A DNA stretch of 64,000 bases from Symmetrospora coprosmae (lineage: Eukaryota > Basidiomycota > Cystobasidiomycetes > Symmetrosporaceae). The notes below the pieces were generated by a model, which was given only the letters and a program-made list of their open reading frames with translations, did not search any database and was not told the DNA's origin. Shown piece by piece: positions 32,166-44,389 of this stretch. The stretch lies in NCBI GenBank assembly GCA_008802785.1, contig VUYT01000040.1:1-64000 (forward strand), in the 5' to 3' direction. The position numbers and the translations under genes are program-made. Position 1 is the stretch's first letter. Every line of letters begins with the position of its first letter.

Positions 32166-34870
32166 CTATCGCTGTGCCTCGGCAGGCGCGACAGTAGGCC
32201 GCTCGCCGAACAGCTCCTCAAAGTCGTCGAGCGTGCTGCGTACGCTGCCCACCGTACTGTGCGATAACTGAGACTGCAGCCTGTGCTCTTCGTAATGACT
32301 GGAAGGCCCTTCGAGCATACTCGGGAGTGAAGGCAGCTTCGTCCCGCGAGGTTCGCAAGGCGAGCGACCAGCGCTATGCAGCGGCGTGCGTTCCTCCATC
32401 TGAACATCGCTGTGCCCACCCGCATGGCGGTCGAAACCATCCGCAGCGTTCTCCTCATATCGCTCTTCGTCCAGGAACTGCGGAGACGATAGCGGGGAAT
32501 TGACGAGCGGCTTTGACATGACTGAACCATGCTGCTGATCTTCTCCCTCCTCCTCCATTTTGTCTGAAAGTCGTGTCGCCGATGAAGGGTACTGCGCTAC
32601 CGGCGCTCGAGGCGAGCTGGACAGGTGCTGGTAAGGTGCAGTCTGGGGCACGCCCAAGCCCGCTCCGGCTTCCCAAGACGCCGACACTTTGGAGTGACCT
32701 CCTTCTCGATGTGCGGCATACATCTGCCCTAATGGCGGCAGCTGCACTCCCTCGTAGTCCGTAGCAGTGACCGGGAAAGACGAAGACTTCCCCTTTCCGT
32801 TGCGTGTCAGCAGCTGAGCATGCCGGCTGTGCGGCGGCGGCAGAGGCTGCCCTGTACTATGCCCATCGAGTCCAGAGGGAATATATGCACCTCCTTCTCC
32901 GAGCTCGCTGCCACGTTTTGTTTCTGCGTGGTGGATGAGCGGTCCCGAGCGCATCGGAGGTAGTACATTCCTGGGAGACGCATGCGTGCCCTTGCCATAG
33001 TGCTCGTACTCTGATGTGGGCCGGCTGAGCATGGGGCTTGGACCGCGACTCGGTGCAGATGCGGATAGGGTCTCGGGTTCGTAGGCCGATGAGCGAGGGT
33101 GGTCGTCGCGGAACAAGGGTCGATCCGCCTCTGTCGGCTTCTGCATGTAGCACGAGCATGAGGGGTCGCGGCACTCGTTCTGAGGTTGCATGTGAGTAGC
33201 CAGCGCAGGATGGCTCAGAGTGGGCGAGACAGACGTGAGATGGCTCGTGCTAAAGTGACGCGACCGGTCCGAGCGGTGGTCTTGCTCATATTGCGACGAC
33301 CGGTGAAATGCCTCGTGCGTGGTGAGATCTGACATTTGCGACTCGATAGCGAGCGGAGAGCCGACGAGCGGGGTATGCGAGTACGAAGATGCCCCAGAGA
33401 CCTGAATGCGGTCGTCACCGATGTCAGCATGTTTCGACCAAAATCCTGCGGAGGCGGGACACCCACATAGCGTCCTTCCTGGCGCGGAGCGGAAGTCGAC
33501 GGTCCAGAGAATGAGGAGAAAGCCGAAGGGGGCTGCGGCATTCGCAAGTTAGCGGGAGAGGACCGACTGCATGTATGCGCAAGGCAGCGACTCACCGAAG
33601 AGGGTGGATATGAAGATTGTGAAGAGGTCCTTGTCGGTATGCTTGAGCTGCTCGATGTCGGGTTGCTGCTTCTCGACGTTGTTGTCGTCGAGATCGTTGA
33701 TGTACGCGTGAGATCTCGGGAAGGCAGGCTAGCTAGGACCGTCGTGGTCGATGACGCTGTTGACCCCGGCCCTGTGGGTACGACGCTTTCGTACGACAGA
33801 GGACCCTGCAGTACGCTCGGCCTCGGTCGCGAGCCCGGAGCAGACAAAGGTGAGGCGTGTGCTGACGGTCCGGAACGGGGATGACCGCGAGTGACGGGAA
33901 AGGCGAACTCGCCAGCGAGATTCTCTTCCGTAGGTGCTGGTGTTATGGACGGCTTGCGCTTGCCTAGCACGCTCGTGCTGTCACGGTGCCTAGAGGAAGT
34001 GGACGAGCTGGATGAAAAGCGATCGTCCTCGAGCGCGGTCATTTGCATGTGCTCATCCGTAACCACTGCCGCAGACGAGGAGGAAAGTCTCCGGCGTCGA
34101 CGCGGAGGCGTAGGCCTTCGTGTCTCGAGGACAGTGCCACTACTTCCGCTGCCACTACTGCTTGCTGCGTTGCCTTCGGGTTCCCGGTGGTCGTCCATAT
34201 GTGGTGGCGCGACATGCACATGACTAATGTGCTCCGGCGCACGTTGCGGGAAGTGGAAGGCGAAAGACGAGGATGCTGATGTAGCGGGGTAGGCAGGGAG
34301 AACGGGTGTCTTTTCTTCGTCTTCTTGCGCAGCCGCTGCGGCTGCCGCTGCTGCAACGCCTTGCAGTCCGTCGACAATGAGCGTCCTGCCCATACCAATT
34401 TTAGGCTTGGCCAGCGGCTGCTGCTGGTGATGCTGGAGGTAGGGTCCGCATGTGCAATGCGCGAGCTTTTCACGGAGAACCGCATTCTCCTGCTCGACGC
34501 TCTCGAGCATTGAGCGCAGCCGTTGCATCTCGCCTTCCTGCAGGACCACCTTGACCTCGCTTTCCTGGAGCCGCGTGGCCTTCCGCTTTCTGATGGCGCG
34601 CTGAGTCTCCCTGTTCCGGCGCCGGCGGTCTTCCAGAGCGAGCTCCTCCTTTGTAAGGGCGGCAGCTCCTGATTGTGCAGCGTCATCTCCTTCGCTCGTC
34701 GATGCTGCCGTTGTCGCTGCGGCAGTCGCTTGACCACCTCCGCGAGTGGCGGAATTAGACACCGAGCCGTCGGCGGAGGCTGCTGAGCCTGACATCTGCC
34801 GCATCCTGGACGATGACGAGGACGAGGATGCTGCTGCTGCTGCACTATTCGCCTGTCTGTCCTCCATCAT
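32166..34870 (-). CDS. Yap/Pap1-like bZIP transcription factor
   Basis: Three exons on the minus strand: 34870-33596, 33532-33467 and 33401-32166; 858 aa. The basic region, at about residues 82-98, reads RRRRNRETQRAIRKRK: Asn and Arg keep the N-x7-R spacing, and the Gln after the Asn is the hallmark of the fungal Yap/Pap1 class. A heptad zipper with leucines follows to about residue 140, then a Cys cluster CTCGPY. The rest is Ser/Thr/Pro-rich, with basic RRRRR and KRK patches and a second Cys cluster CRDPSCSC near residue 500. Paired Cys-rich regions in Pap1/Yap1 control nuclear export by redox, so a stress role is possible, but these clusters do not match the canonical ones. The start is the first of two adjacent ATGs. 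Confidence 0.78.
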
Positions 34871-35537
34871 GGCCCGTTCCTCTGTGCGACTGCAAAGTGG
34901 GTGACGGAGAGCCAAGCAGGGAGGATCTCCCAGCTGATGAGGTGCAGTCGCGAGTTGGTTGTCGGAGGAGCTGACAAGACACCGAGGTTTGCAATTGAAG
35001 CGGGTGGCCCAGCTGCCGACTCGAGCTCGCGCGCGCCTGCACCAAGCGAAAAGGCAATGATGCGCGCACTCTCTCTCCGTATCTGTCCGAAACAGCGCTT
35101 ATGTGCGAGTCGGAGCAGGAACAAGAGAGAATGAGAGTGACTGTGCGCGTCGTGTCCCCCCTTCTCGCTCCGCCGTTGTCGTCCTCTGCAGCCTCTCCGT
35201 AAACGCTTGGCCTGCTGATATTCTTGGTGCTGCCGAGCAGGAAAGCCCACGCGGGAGGCGACCCGTAGAGAGCAAGATACGAGCTGCAGACTGCGCTTGT
35301 TACGAGAAGCCAAGGAATGCGTGTATCTCGTATTGCCCTCTGACACTGCGCGACAAGACGCAGCCCAGCGCAGTGACAGCGTCGAGCCACGCGAATGACA
35401 GGGCCTTTCTGTCGTCATCAGCCGGTCCGCAAGAAAGGGCCTGCCGAAGCCAAGTCACCGAGGAAGCCGGACGCGCAGAGAGCACAGGATGGAAAGCGCG
35501 CCCATGCTCAGGTCCGAGAATGCCCAGTTTGACAGTC
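34871..35537. promoter_or_regulatory. Upstream region of the bZIP gene
   Basis: This 667-base stretch lies between the bZIP start and the SET-domain gene stop. Both genes read leftwards, so it holds the bZIP promoter and the SET gene 3' flank. Several open frames cross it, none with recognisable motifs. Confidence 0.35.
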
Positions 35538-38107
35538 TCACGGACCACCGTCCAGCGACTCCCAGATCTTCTGCCAGCCCTGCTCCTGCACGAGTCCTTG
35601 CATGCGCAGCCGAAAAATCTTCGGTCCGAACTCCAGCTCATGCAGCTTCCCCGCCTCTACCAACCACGCTCTGCCCATGGAGATGTCAAGTCAGATGCTC
35701 CACTTCGCTTGCTCCTTTCTAAACTCACCTGGCAGTCTCGTCATTCGAGGAAGACTGACACTCGTGCGCCAGCTTGAGGCAAGATATCGTCGCATCCTGA
35801 AGAGCCACGACCGGATTCTCCAGGAATATCTTCGTCCGGAGATCCAGCTTCTGCGATCTCCGAGCGGGCCTCTCCAAGCTGAAGACGGCACCCAGAGCTT
35901 CGAGAGCGCAGATGTCTGACTCGTACGCTTCGTCTTTCCTGTCCGCAGCGGAGAGCGTACGGCTGTACAGCCTATAGGCACAATAGAGCTCGGGCCGGAG
36001 GCGTGTTCGCTTGGGCGCGTATGTCGCGTCTATCCGCCTGATGAGCTGGAGGACACGCTCGGGTGTGTCCGACCGCGAGGAGCCTGCCAGGGCGGTATAC
36101 TCCTCCATCAGGCGGCCCCGCTCAGCGATCCTGCTGGCGCCCTCTCTGGCATCCATGTCACAAAGACTGCATGTGCACTCGAAGCCGTACCGCCGCAGAT
36201 GAGCACGTCGCTCGGGCAGTGGCGAGGCGGCATCGCAATAACTGGAGGTGCATCAACGAGGTAGGGTCAGCTCAGGCGTTTAGAGAGAGGGTTCCCACCA
36301 AGTCAGACTCGAATAGCCTACGAGAATAGCACTTCCGTCCCAGCTTCCATGTTCCGACATGCTCTGACGACCAAGACGTCTCCGAAAAAGACGAAGGAAG
36401 CATTGCCAATGCATGCGTGGTTGATCATGCTTGGCAGATGGTAGAGGGCGGACGACGAGTGTAGATGCTGCTCTTCGAGGTCTTCATGCTCGTCGCTCGC
36501 CTCGAAGCCTCTGGTAATGCACTCTGGCTTGAAGGAATTGAACGTGCAGATACCCTCGAGACGTCCAGCATCGATACCCGTGCTGAAAGCGGCCCTCGAA
36601 GGCGCAGAGCCTGGCAGCGTTGGCTCAGCGAAGCCGTCTTCTGAACCCGCATAAAGATTCGCCAGCCTGTATGCCAGGTTGCCGTCGTCTGCTGCTCTGT
36701 CTATCAAGCGCCCAACGACCTCGACTTGTGTGTAGGTGTCGAGGCTCTCGCTAACCAGATTCAGCCCGAGAGTAAGGCTCCTCCGGCCCTTGTCGGGATG
36801 CACCAACGCCAGAGATTGTGCCACAAGGAGCAGCTCTCCTGTGTTGATCGCGCGCGTCGAAATCAGACCGCGTCCCTTGCCCTTGAAGTGGCGAGTCTCT
36901 ACAGGACCACAGTACTCCGCCACATCCTCGTCATCAGCCTTCGGCGGCGATGCATAAAGAGCCTGCCAGTCGTATCGTCCTGTTTGCACTTCGTGTAGGC
37001 GGCGATGCGCGCGCTGCAGGAGGGCTAGCGGTTCAGGTCCGGCGTCGGAGCTGCATGACACCAGGGCGGCTACGCAGTCCTCGTACCTCTGCAGGCGGTA
37101 CAGAGACAGCGCTTCCCGGTAGAGCCGCTTCTGCCTTTGTGTGGCACTCAGATCCTGCGGCAGGGCGGCCTGCGCATGCGCAAGTGCGTGCCCTGGCATT
37201 CCAATGGCTAGATACGCTGCAGCAGCGTTGAGGCGCATGACTGATAGCACGCTTTCCTCCCCGCTGTCCGAGTAGTGGAAGAGCCCAGCTTCGTAGCATG
37301 CGCTGGCTGCCTCTGCACATCGTTTGGCTATGAATGCCACACTGCCCGACTTGCGGTACTGCTCAAGACTGCGATGCGTGCGAAAGGCCTGAGGTATCCG
37401 GTGCACTTCAGGCCAGATATGGAGGTCGGATGGCGAGTCGATGCGGATAAAGTAGCCGTCGCGACCTTCCTTGAGCCAAGGCTCGGCCACGACTGTCCCG
37501 TTCGAAGAGAGTTAGCTGGTCCCGCCTAGATGGCTGGGGTGCAGTCCACGCACGGACAATGGTATCAGGCAGAAGGAGCGACTCGAGCTTTGCCGATGCG
37601 TGATAGATGGAGACAGGCACCGTCCAGTCATTCTCATCTTGAGCGAGGACTTGCAGAGCGGTGGTTCTTGCGCTACTCGAGCTGGAGATTCTGAGGAGGA
37701 TCGCCTTGCCTGTCGAAGTAGCGTGACCGCAGAGCTCGAGCAGTCAGTAACATGCAAACTGCGTATCTAGCGAGCACGAGCTTGTCCGCCCATATGTGAG
37801 CTCGCGTCGCACCTCGATTCCGGCCAGGCACGCTCAATTCGCGCAAAGGCATCATTTCGAGACGGTCCAAGCTTCGCGAGGCGCAGTAATGTTTCGGACC
37901 TCCGGCGATTATCATTCTGCGAGTCTTCATCTGTCCGGATGTGCTTGCCTCGCGCTGGAGAAGGTCCTCGTGTGCGTCGCGCAGCGTTGTCGATGGCATC
38001 CGGTACGCCTTTGCGGCTCCTCCAACAGGAGCGTCTGCATCGCGTCTGTCCTCGTTGAAGATCCGGCGAGCGAGCGCAATTGTCTCTTCAAGCGAGCCGT
38101 CAGACAT
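35538..38107 (-). CDS. TPR-SET domain protein (SMYD-like putative methyltransferase)
   Basis: Five exons on the minus strand: 38107-37813, 37709-37554, 37492-36322, 36241-35729 and 35670-35538; 755 aa. The N-terminal region contains AILLRISSSSSARTTALQVL and VAEPWLKEGRDGYFIRIDSP, blocks shared by fungal TPR-SET proteins. TPR-like helices cover about 195-320. A split SET domain runs from about 350 (HFKGKGRGLISTRAI) through LPSMINHACIGNASFVFFGD to GTEVLFSYCD. It is followed by the post-SET Cys cluster YGFECTCSLC. These are the cofactor- and zinc-binding elements of SMYD-type lysine methyltransferases; the substrate is unknown. The intron inside the FSY motif (36242-36321) is required to join the SET core to its zinc cluster. 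The start, at MSDGSLEETIALARRIF, is the least certain part. Confidence 0.82.
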
Positions 38108-38386
38108 GCGCACTAAAGAAGCCTGCTGCGTTGAGCGATGGGCGAGGTGCACCGGCTTGCGAAGTCTCGGTGGTACAGACGTCCTCAACGCTTACATCGG
38201 CGCCGGCTCGATCCCGACAACCATGGTTTACATCTGTATGAAAATCGCTGCATTGCAGATCTGGCTACAGGACTGAAGTAATGACAGGAATTTGAATGTT
38301 GGGAACTGTCAAGTGCACCGAGACCTCTGTTGAGAGTGAAAAGACCAAGAGCGGGCTACAGGAAAAGGCACGATGGACCAAGATGC

Positions 38387-40428
38387 TCAAGCCCAGAGAG
38401 TCTGGAAGTACTCGAGCTGTCCATCACGAGTCTCCTGAGCATGGCGATGGTGACCAGCGTGCTTGCGATTGGGCTCTGCGTCGGCCTTTCGGCCCTTTCC
38501 GCGACCCTTGAAGAGGCCACGCTCGCTCTCGCCCTCACGCTTGTGGTCGTGATCGTGGTCGTGGTCGTGCTTGGGCATCACAGGTCGGATGATGCTGTTG
38601 ACAGCGTGGACGGCTCCGCCCCATGCGACTCCATCGGCAATCCAGACCTGGGTATACTCCTTCTCGTCCTGCTCCGAGTTCCCGACGGAGATGGTCTTGG
38701 TCAAGGGTCCCTTGCCGAGTGCCTTCCTGTACGAGTAGACGCTGATGTAGAGTGACTGGTTCTTGGCATCACCGAGAACGGTGGGCAGGACGTATCGCTC
38801 GACCTTGGCCTCGTCGGATGCGGCGTGGGGAAGGAACGAGGTCGACACGCTGCCGAGCGAAGTAGCGTGCTCGACTGGCTCGAGGTGAGCGGGGAACTTG
38901 ACACGCTCCGTTGAGATTACAGCCGCGTCCTTCCCGTCGCCACGAGTCGCGTTCAGCTGGTAGTCGGTGTGGAAGATGTACTGAGGCACAACGTGGTACG
39001 AGAGGAGCTTCTTGAGGTAGCCTCTGCCGAAAGGCGAGAAGAGGAAGGTGCGAATGCCGAAAGGAATCTTGGCGAAAGCGAGGTTGGTAGGTGCGAAGAT
39101 GGTGAACGGCAGGTCCTTGAGCTCGGGGCGGTTGGGGAGGTTGGGCCCCTCGTTGGACGATACAGCCTCGGCGACCAGCTCCTTGAGGACTTCGAAGGCG
39201 ATGGAGGCCTCGTCACCTAGGTTCTCGGCGACAAAGCTGGAGACTGCCGACTTGTCGTCTCCCTCTGGCTTCTTGTGCTCGAGGTGGTGGTGCAGCCAGG
39301 GTGCGAGAGCGACGTCGAGCTCGGTCTCCTGAACGGCCGAAGTCAGGGTGGAGAAGGGGACGGGGAAGGCCAGAAGCTGGTCAAGAGCTGTAAGAGGCGG
39401 CAGCAGGGGCGCCGAGAGCTAGCACGTAGGGCCATGTATTAGCACTGTGACGGAGGGAGGCAAGTCTCTCCACAGTAGACCCACCAGGTAGATCAGGCCG
39501 TTCTTGGCCTTGATGGCGGGTGCCTCTCGGATTCCAGCGTAGAAGTTCAGCTTGACGTTATACGACGGCGGCAACAGCTGGAACTTTGGCGAGGACCTGA
39601 TCCTGAAGGGGATGTCGGCATCGCGCGTCTGGTTCAGGCTCGTAGCGATCGTCTGCTTGTCAACCAAGTCCGAGTAGGCAATCTCGGCAGGCGCAATGTG
39701 GTAGTGCAGGATGGCAGTGACCAGCATTTTGATGAAGCGACGCTTCTCCTCATCGGTTGGCTCGTGGTGGTCTGAGCCGTCCATGGCGTAGAAAGGGTGG
39801 TCAAGCGGGGCAGATGCCTCCTCCTCATCGATCTCGGCGGAGAAGTCGAATCGGTGGTGGTGGGGAGGAGGACCGTGACCGCGGGGCGGAGTAAGAGCCT
39901 CGTCGTCGGGTGCGAAGAGGGTCTGTGAGGATGGCATGAGTGTTGCGCTGACAGCTATCCGAGCTGAGCGCCACTCACAATGGCGACATTAGGGTCGTCC
40001 AGGTATTCCTTGATCTGACAGTATGCAGTACCTTTGTCAGTCAGTAGAAACTCAAGGACTGCTAAGCGCAACAATGCACTCACGCTCTCCGTTCTGTTCA
40101 CCACGTAAGCGAGCTTGTGGAGAGGTGGTCCTCGAGGGCGCTCGCCACCATCGGGTCCGCCACCGCGCTGGTGCTCATGTTCGTGGTCGTGGTCGTGATC
40201 ATGGTGGTGGTGACCAGGGTGGTGCAGGGTGTAGTTGAGGATCTCCCAGATAGTGTGCTTGCTGAGGTCGATGACCTCTCCTGGTCCTCCGTGGGGTGGA
40301 GCAGGACGGTGATCCCCGTCGCCGGATCGGCCAGGGAAGGGGAATTGAGGGAAGCTCGGGGCTGCAGCGACAGAAGCGACTGCTCCTGCGAGCAGAGGGA
40401 GGTAGGCAATGAGTGATTTGCCCAGCAT
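38387..40428 (-). CDS. Secreted FAS1 (fasciclin) domain protein with His clusters
   Basis: Four exons on the minus strand: 40428-40084, 40014-39979, 39922-39485 and 39418-38387; 616 aa. A signal peptide (MLGKSLIAYLPLLAGAVASV) is followed by a FAS1 repeat with the H1 motif TLFAPDDEAL and a YHIAP motif in its H2 region. A second FAS1 repeat has LPFTIFAPTNLAFAKIP and LSYHVVPQYIF. FAS1 proteins act in cell adhesion at the wall or matrix. Two His/Asp/Glu clusters stand out: HHHHDHDHDHEHEH near residue 75 and KHDHDHDHDHK near the C-terminus; they suggest divalent metal binding. The C-terminus has no clear GPI site, so it is probably secreted rather than anchored. Exon 2 has only 12 codons. Confidence 0.88.
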
Positions 40429-40759
40429 CTTTATGGCAGATTTGATGCGATGCTGTGATGGAAAGCAGAGGCAAGCAGGGGAGTCGCAAGCGATGTGAGT
40501 GCCTGGCTCGCCCGACGGCCTCTCCGCAGCAGCGCTGCGGCTTCGTCACCCTCGACTTCCCCAGATCCCAACTGCGGATCCGGCGCAAAAGGCGACTCTG
40601 CGGACCGCGGACATCACACATTCGCAGATGCATCTCTACAAGCCAAGCAAGCTAATCTCATACTCCGCAGTCCCTGTATGCTCTCCCGTTCCGCCGCCTT
40701 GCCCGCTCCCCGAACCCATTTACGCGTGCGAGCCGTGCTTGCGCCGCAACCGCAGTCAC
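40429..40759. promoter_or_regulatory. FAS1 gene upstream region / ALO1 3' flank
   Basis: This 331-base stretch holds the FAS1 gene promoter and the 3' flank of the lactone oxidase gene. Nothing else is recognised. Confidence 0.35.
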
Positions 40760-42308
40760 TCAAGCCAGCTCGAAATGCCTTCTCGCATACTCGTTGACGA
40801 ACATGCCGTCTTGATCAACCTCTCGTCGAACAGCTTGAAAGTCGTCCAGCTTCGGATACAACGCTCGGAGCTGCTCGAGCGTGTATGTGTGTCGCTTGCC
40901 CCAGTGCGGTCTGGAGCCATGCTTCGCCAGGATCTCTTCCAGCTTCGTGTAGAAGGCGACGTGAGGCACGTCTCTTCCGAATGGTCTGGTCGTAGGCATG
41001 GGAATCCGATCAGCTAGCTGCCGCCCGGCCGGATCAGCGTCGCGTCACTCACAGAAGCAGCGTCGCGCCGATATAGACGCTCTTCCTCTCGTACGCCGGA
41101 CTGAGCCAGATGTCATCCTTGTCGCAAACGCGAATCCCAAGGGGCAGAACGCAGCGCCAGCCGTCCGGCTTCTCTCGCTCCTCGTCAAGCCAAGCCTGAA
41201 TATCGAGTAGGCACGCAGCAGCGTTTTCGAGCGGGACACTCCCTTCGTACGTTCGCTGGCGGATATCGTTCGGGCCGTTGAAAAAGGCGACTGAATGCAG
41301 CCCTCGCTGCTTGCCGGCGTTGGTAGCGACCTGCAAGAACCTCGAGTGATACAATGAAGCGGCGGACAGCCATCTCGAAGGGTAGAAAGTGGCGATGTAG
41401 CAGGTCACTTCCTCCTTGAAGAGACTCCATTGATGGACGAGCCACCCGAGCCTTGATGCAGGCGGGGCAGGCTGCGTAGGCTATACTCGCTGACGTATCA
41501 GCGACGTTACACAGTCTGGAAGAGTCAACTTGTGATTGACTGACCTCATTCGTCCTGTCGCCCTTCTTGAGCGTGACAGCGTCTTCCTCCGGCCACCACA
41601 TCATGGCAACGTGCTCAGCGCTCTCCAGCTCCGACTGGAAGCCTTTCAGAAAGTCACGCAGATTGTATTTGACGTCCGTGACAGCCCTAACGCTGAACTT
41701 GCTCTCGCACTGCAGTTTCACCCGCAGTATGACACCTGTCAGACCGAGACCGCACAGCGAAGCGAAGAAGAGCTTCGGGCGCTCCATTCGGCTGTAAGTA
41801 ACGACAGTCCCATCCGCTAGAGCGATGGTGAGCGACAGAACATACGCCGAGAACGTGCCGAAGTTGAGACCAAAGCCGTGCGTCGATGTCGAGATGGTTC
41901 CAGCGATAGACTGCTCGGAGATGTCGGGGAGGATAGTCGCAGCCAGTCCATGCTCTTCCAGAACAGTATTGAGACGGTCTGCACATCTGACAATCTCAGC
42001 CAATGAAAGGGGGGGACGCGATCGCAGAGAGCACACGCACAGAGACGCATCCCAGCTCCGACCTCGACGGTGGCGGCGGCCTCATCGACGTGGTAGACCT
42101 TGTCCAGCTCGTCGGTCTTCAACAGCAGTCCACCATAGTCCACACAGAAAAGGTCGCCTGGCGTGTGCCGCGCTCCGATGACACGGACTTTCAGGCCGTC
42201 CTGTTTGGCTCGCTGGAGAATGGCAACGACGGCTTCATCGTCTCGAGGGCTGAGGACCTCACGAGGCTCGCAGGAATAGGTCGTCGCCCAGTTGAAGATG
42301 GTCGGCAT
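40760..42308 (-). CDS. ALO1: D-arabinono-1,4-lactone oxidase
   Basis: Four exons on the minus strand: 42308-42041, 41978-41545, 41480-41053 and 40985-40760; 451 aa. The N-terminal FAD-binding domain has VRVIGARHTPGDL, where His48 sits at the position that carries covalent FAD in this family, and GTISTSTHGFGLNFGT. The C-terminal ALO domain ends HWGKRHTYTLEQLRALYP and GMFVNEYARRHF, diagnostic of aldonolactone oxidases. The enzyme makes D-erythroascorbate from D-arabinono-1,4-lactone at the mitochondrial membrane. It is somewhat shorter than yeast Alo1 (526 aa). The join between exons 3 and 4 was chosen by frame; it loses the Arg usually present before PFGRDV, so a nearby alternative acceptor is possible. 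Confidence 0.85.
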
Positions 42309-42850
42309 GGTGGAATGGGTTGGTAGGACGCAGGGAAGGAGTCAGTCAGTATCGGTCAGACATGTCACTCGGAGCGGACTTCCGTTGAAGGACGGCGGGT
42401 CGGACGGCGGTCGGAACGTGGACGGCTGGCGCGCATGTAGAGAGAGAGGGCGTCGCCTGTTGATACGACATAGTGGGGATAGTCGAACCGTGTGTGCGCT
42501 TCGTGGCCTGTGACATAATGCGGAGGCGACGTCCCGTGGAAACATGTCCGGCCGTGGATCATCCAATTCGGTTCAAAAAGACAGGTCTGACTATCGTGCG
42601 AAGCAGCCAGCACTGCTGAGCCGTCGACTAATAATAAACGGCATGCCTTGCGTGCCGGGTGCGAGTACGCTGCCTTGCCGCAGGCGGTAGCGCAGAAAGA
42701 AATCACTTTCTCCGAATTTCGCGGAGACACCGTCAAATACCCTGGATCAGACTAGACTGTGAGCCGTGATGCTGGACGCGTCTCTCGCTGTTTCTTCATC
42801 CAGATGTGGATATCTTCTGCTACAACATTCCTGATCTGCGCTTCGCACGC
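42309..42850. other. Intergenic stretch between ALO1 and the aldo-keto reductase
   Basis: This 542-base stretch holds the ALO1 promoter and the reductase 3' flank. A 123-codon open frame on the minus strand (42365-42736) has no recognisable motif and I regard it as chance. Confidence 0.35.
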
Positions 42851-44038
42851 CTAACCGAAGACATCGTCGCCCTTGCCACGGTATCGTCCGCCGATGACGT
42901 CCGCATTGTCGACAATCTTCCTGATCTCGTCCAGCTCCTCCTTGCTGAGTGTCACCTTGAGCGCACCCAGAGCCTCGTTGACACCCTCTACTCGCGTAGA
43001 CCCAGGGATCGGGTAGATGAGGTCGCACTGCTGTATCTCCCAGGCGAGGGCAAGCTGAGCGGGCGTGATGCCTTTGTTCTTGGCAATGGATACGAGCTTG
43101 TCGACCAGCTCGAGGTTCTTCTCGAAATTGCCCGGCTGGAGGACAGCAAGGAGTGTCATCGGGATCAGCCGAGTATTTTCCGAGGCGTAGCTTGGGAGAC
43201 CCACCTGGAATCGCTCAAAGTGCTTCCGGTGGTCGCCCTCGGGGATGTCCTCAGGAGACTTGAGGCTGCCAGTCAGGAAGCCCTTGCCGAGCGGCGAGTA
43301 TGCAATGATGGGAATGTTGAGCTCCTTGCACGCGTCAACAACGCCATTGTGCTCGATGTTGAGAGACCAGGGTGAGTACCTGCGGTGATGCCTGTCAGAT
43401 AGCTTTCTCAAGGACGCGGGAGAGCTCACGCACTCGACTTCAACACCGGAAATGGGTGCGACCTTGGCTGCACGGCGGATCGTCTCAGCTGCGGACTCGG
43501 ACAGAGCGATATCCTTGAAGTGCCCTTCGTCCCTGAGCTTGAGCAGGGTGCGCATGGCGTCCTCGATGGGGATCTTCTGATCGACGCGGGCCATCTCGAA
43601 CATGTCCATTTTCTTCTTGCCTCCGAGGATCTTGTTGATGTTGGTGACAGAACGTCGCAGGTTCTCCTCCGAGGCGTTAGGCGTGAAGTCTATGGCTCCA
43701 TGCTTGAACCCAAGCCCGCCTTTGACCGAGAGATACGTCTTGTCGACGTACTCTGGGTGCGCATCGTAGAAGCGCTTGAGCAGCTGCAAGTTCAGAGTTG
43801 GCTCCGGCTGCCCATAGAATTCGCCACTGTTCAGCATCGTGCTGCCGGCATCGACAGATGCTCGAATGGCAGCGAAAGCTTGTTCATCGGGGGTCTGGAC
43901 GTTGCCGGATAGGTAGAAGCGTCTATTAGCATCAAGAGCAAAGTGGGTACGGGCTAATGGCGGTCACCGTACCTGTTTCGGCGCCCAAGTATGATTCATC
44001 AAGCCGTATCCAATGCGGCAGTCTGTTGGAATGGGCAT
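42851..44038 (-). CDS. Aldo-keto reductase, pyridoxal reductase-like (AKR8)
   Basis: Four exons on the minus strand: 44038-43973, 43894-43434, 43379-43205 and 43135-42851; 328 aa. It follows the fission yeast Plr1 pyridoxal reductase pattern closely: GYGLMNHTW, QTPDEQAFAAIRASVDAG, GEFYG, LSVKGG, MDMFEMARVD (where many aldo-keto reductases have HRPD), LSESAAETIRRA, IIAYSPLGKGFLTG and IPGSTRVEGV. These residues form the TIM barrel, the Tyr/Lys catalytic pair and the NADPH site. The likely reaction is NADPH-dependent reduction of pyridoxal to pyridoxine in vitamin B6 salvage, but related enzymes reduce other aldehydes. It lies beside ALO1 on the same strand; a role in the D-arabinose route is possible but not indicated by its motifs. 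Confidence 0.88.
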
Positions 44039-44389
44039 GGTGGACGGACGGTGCGTGTATTGAGGATGGACTCCGTGGAGATCCTGCTTGGAACGTGGAG
44101 AGGGATGAATGCGTGAAGCGGGGTAAGACGGCCTAGGTTGGTGATAACGGAGGAGAGGGAGGAAGAAGAGAGCGACAGACGTCTGTGCGTATTTATATCA
44201 GTTGGTGTGGAGCATGCGTGTGCTTCCGGCAACCAGGAGTGTGCCAGGCGACGTCGCTGTCGGCGTTAGAGTGCTGGCAACGGGATCTGCTCTTCGCCGA
44301 CCTCCGACAGAGCACGAAGACGACGGCAGGAAGCGGCCCAGCGCGTATATCCGACCGTCATCTCCGGTGTACACGCACGCGTTGGTAAT
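44039..44389. promoter_or_regulatory. Divergent promoter of the aldo-keto reductase and TRM61
   Basis: This 351-base stretch separates two divergent genes and should contain both promoters. No ORF or repeat of note. Confidence 0.45.

Noticed and set aside
35103-35777. 224-codon plus-strand open frame at the bZIP/SET boundary
   Set aside because: Its 3' half is antisense to the conserved last exons of the SET protein.
42365-42736. 123-codon minus-strand open frame upstream of ALO1
   Set aside because: No family features; starts and ends do not suggest splicing into ALO1, whose own ATG and FAD motif are well placed.
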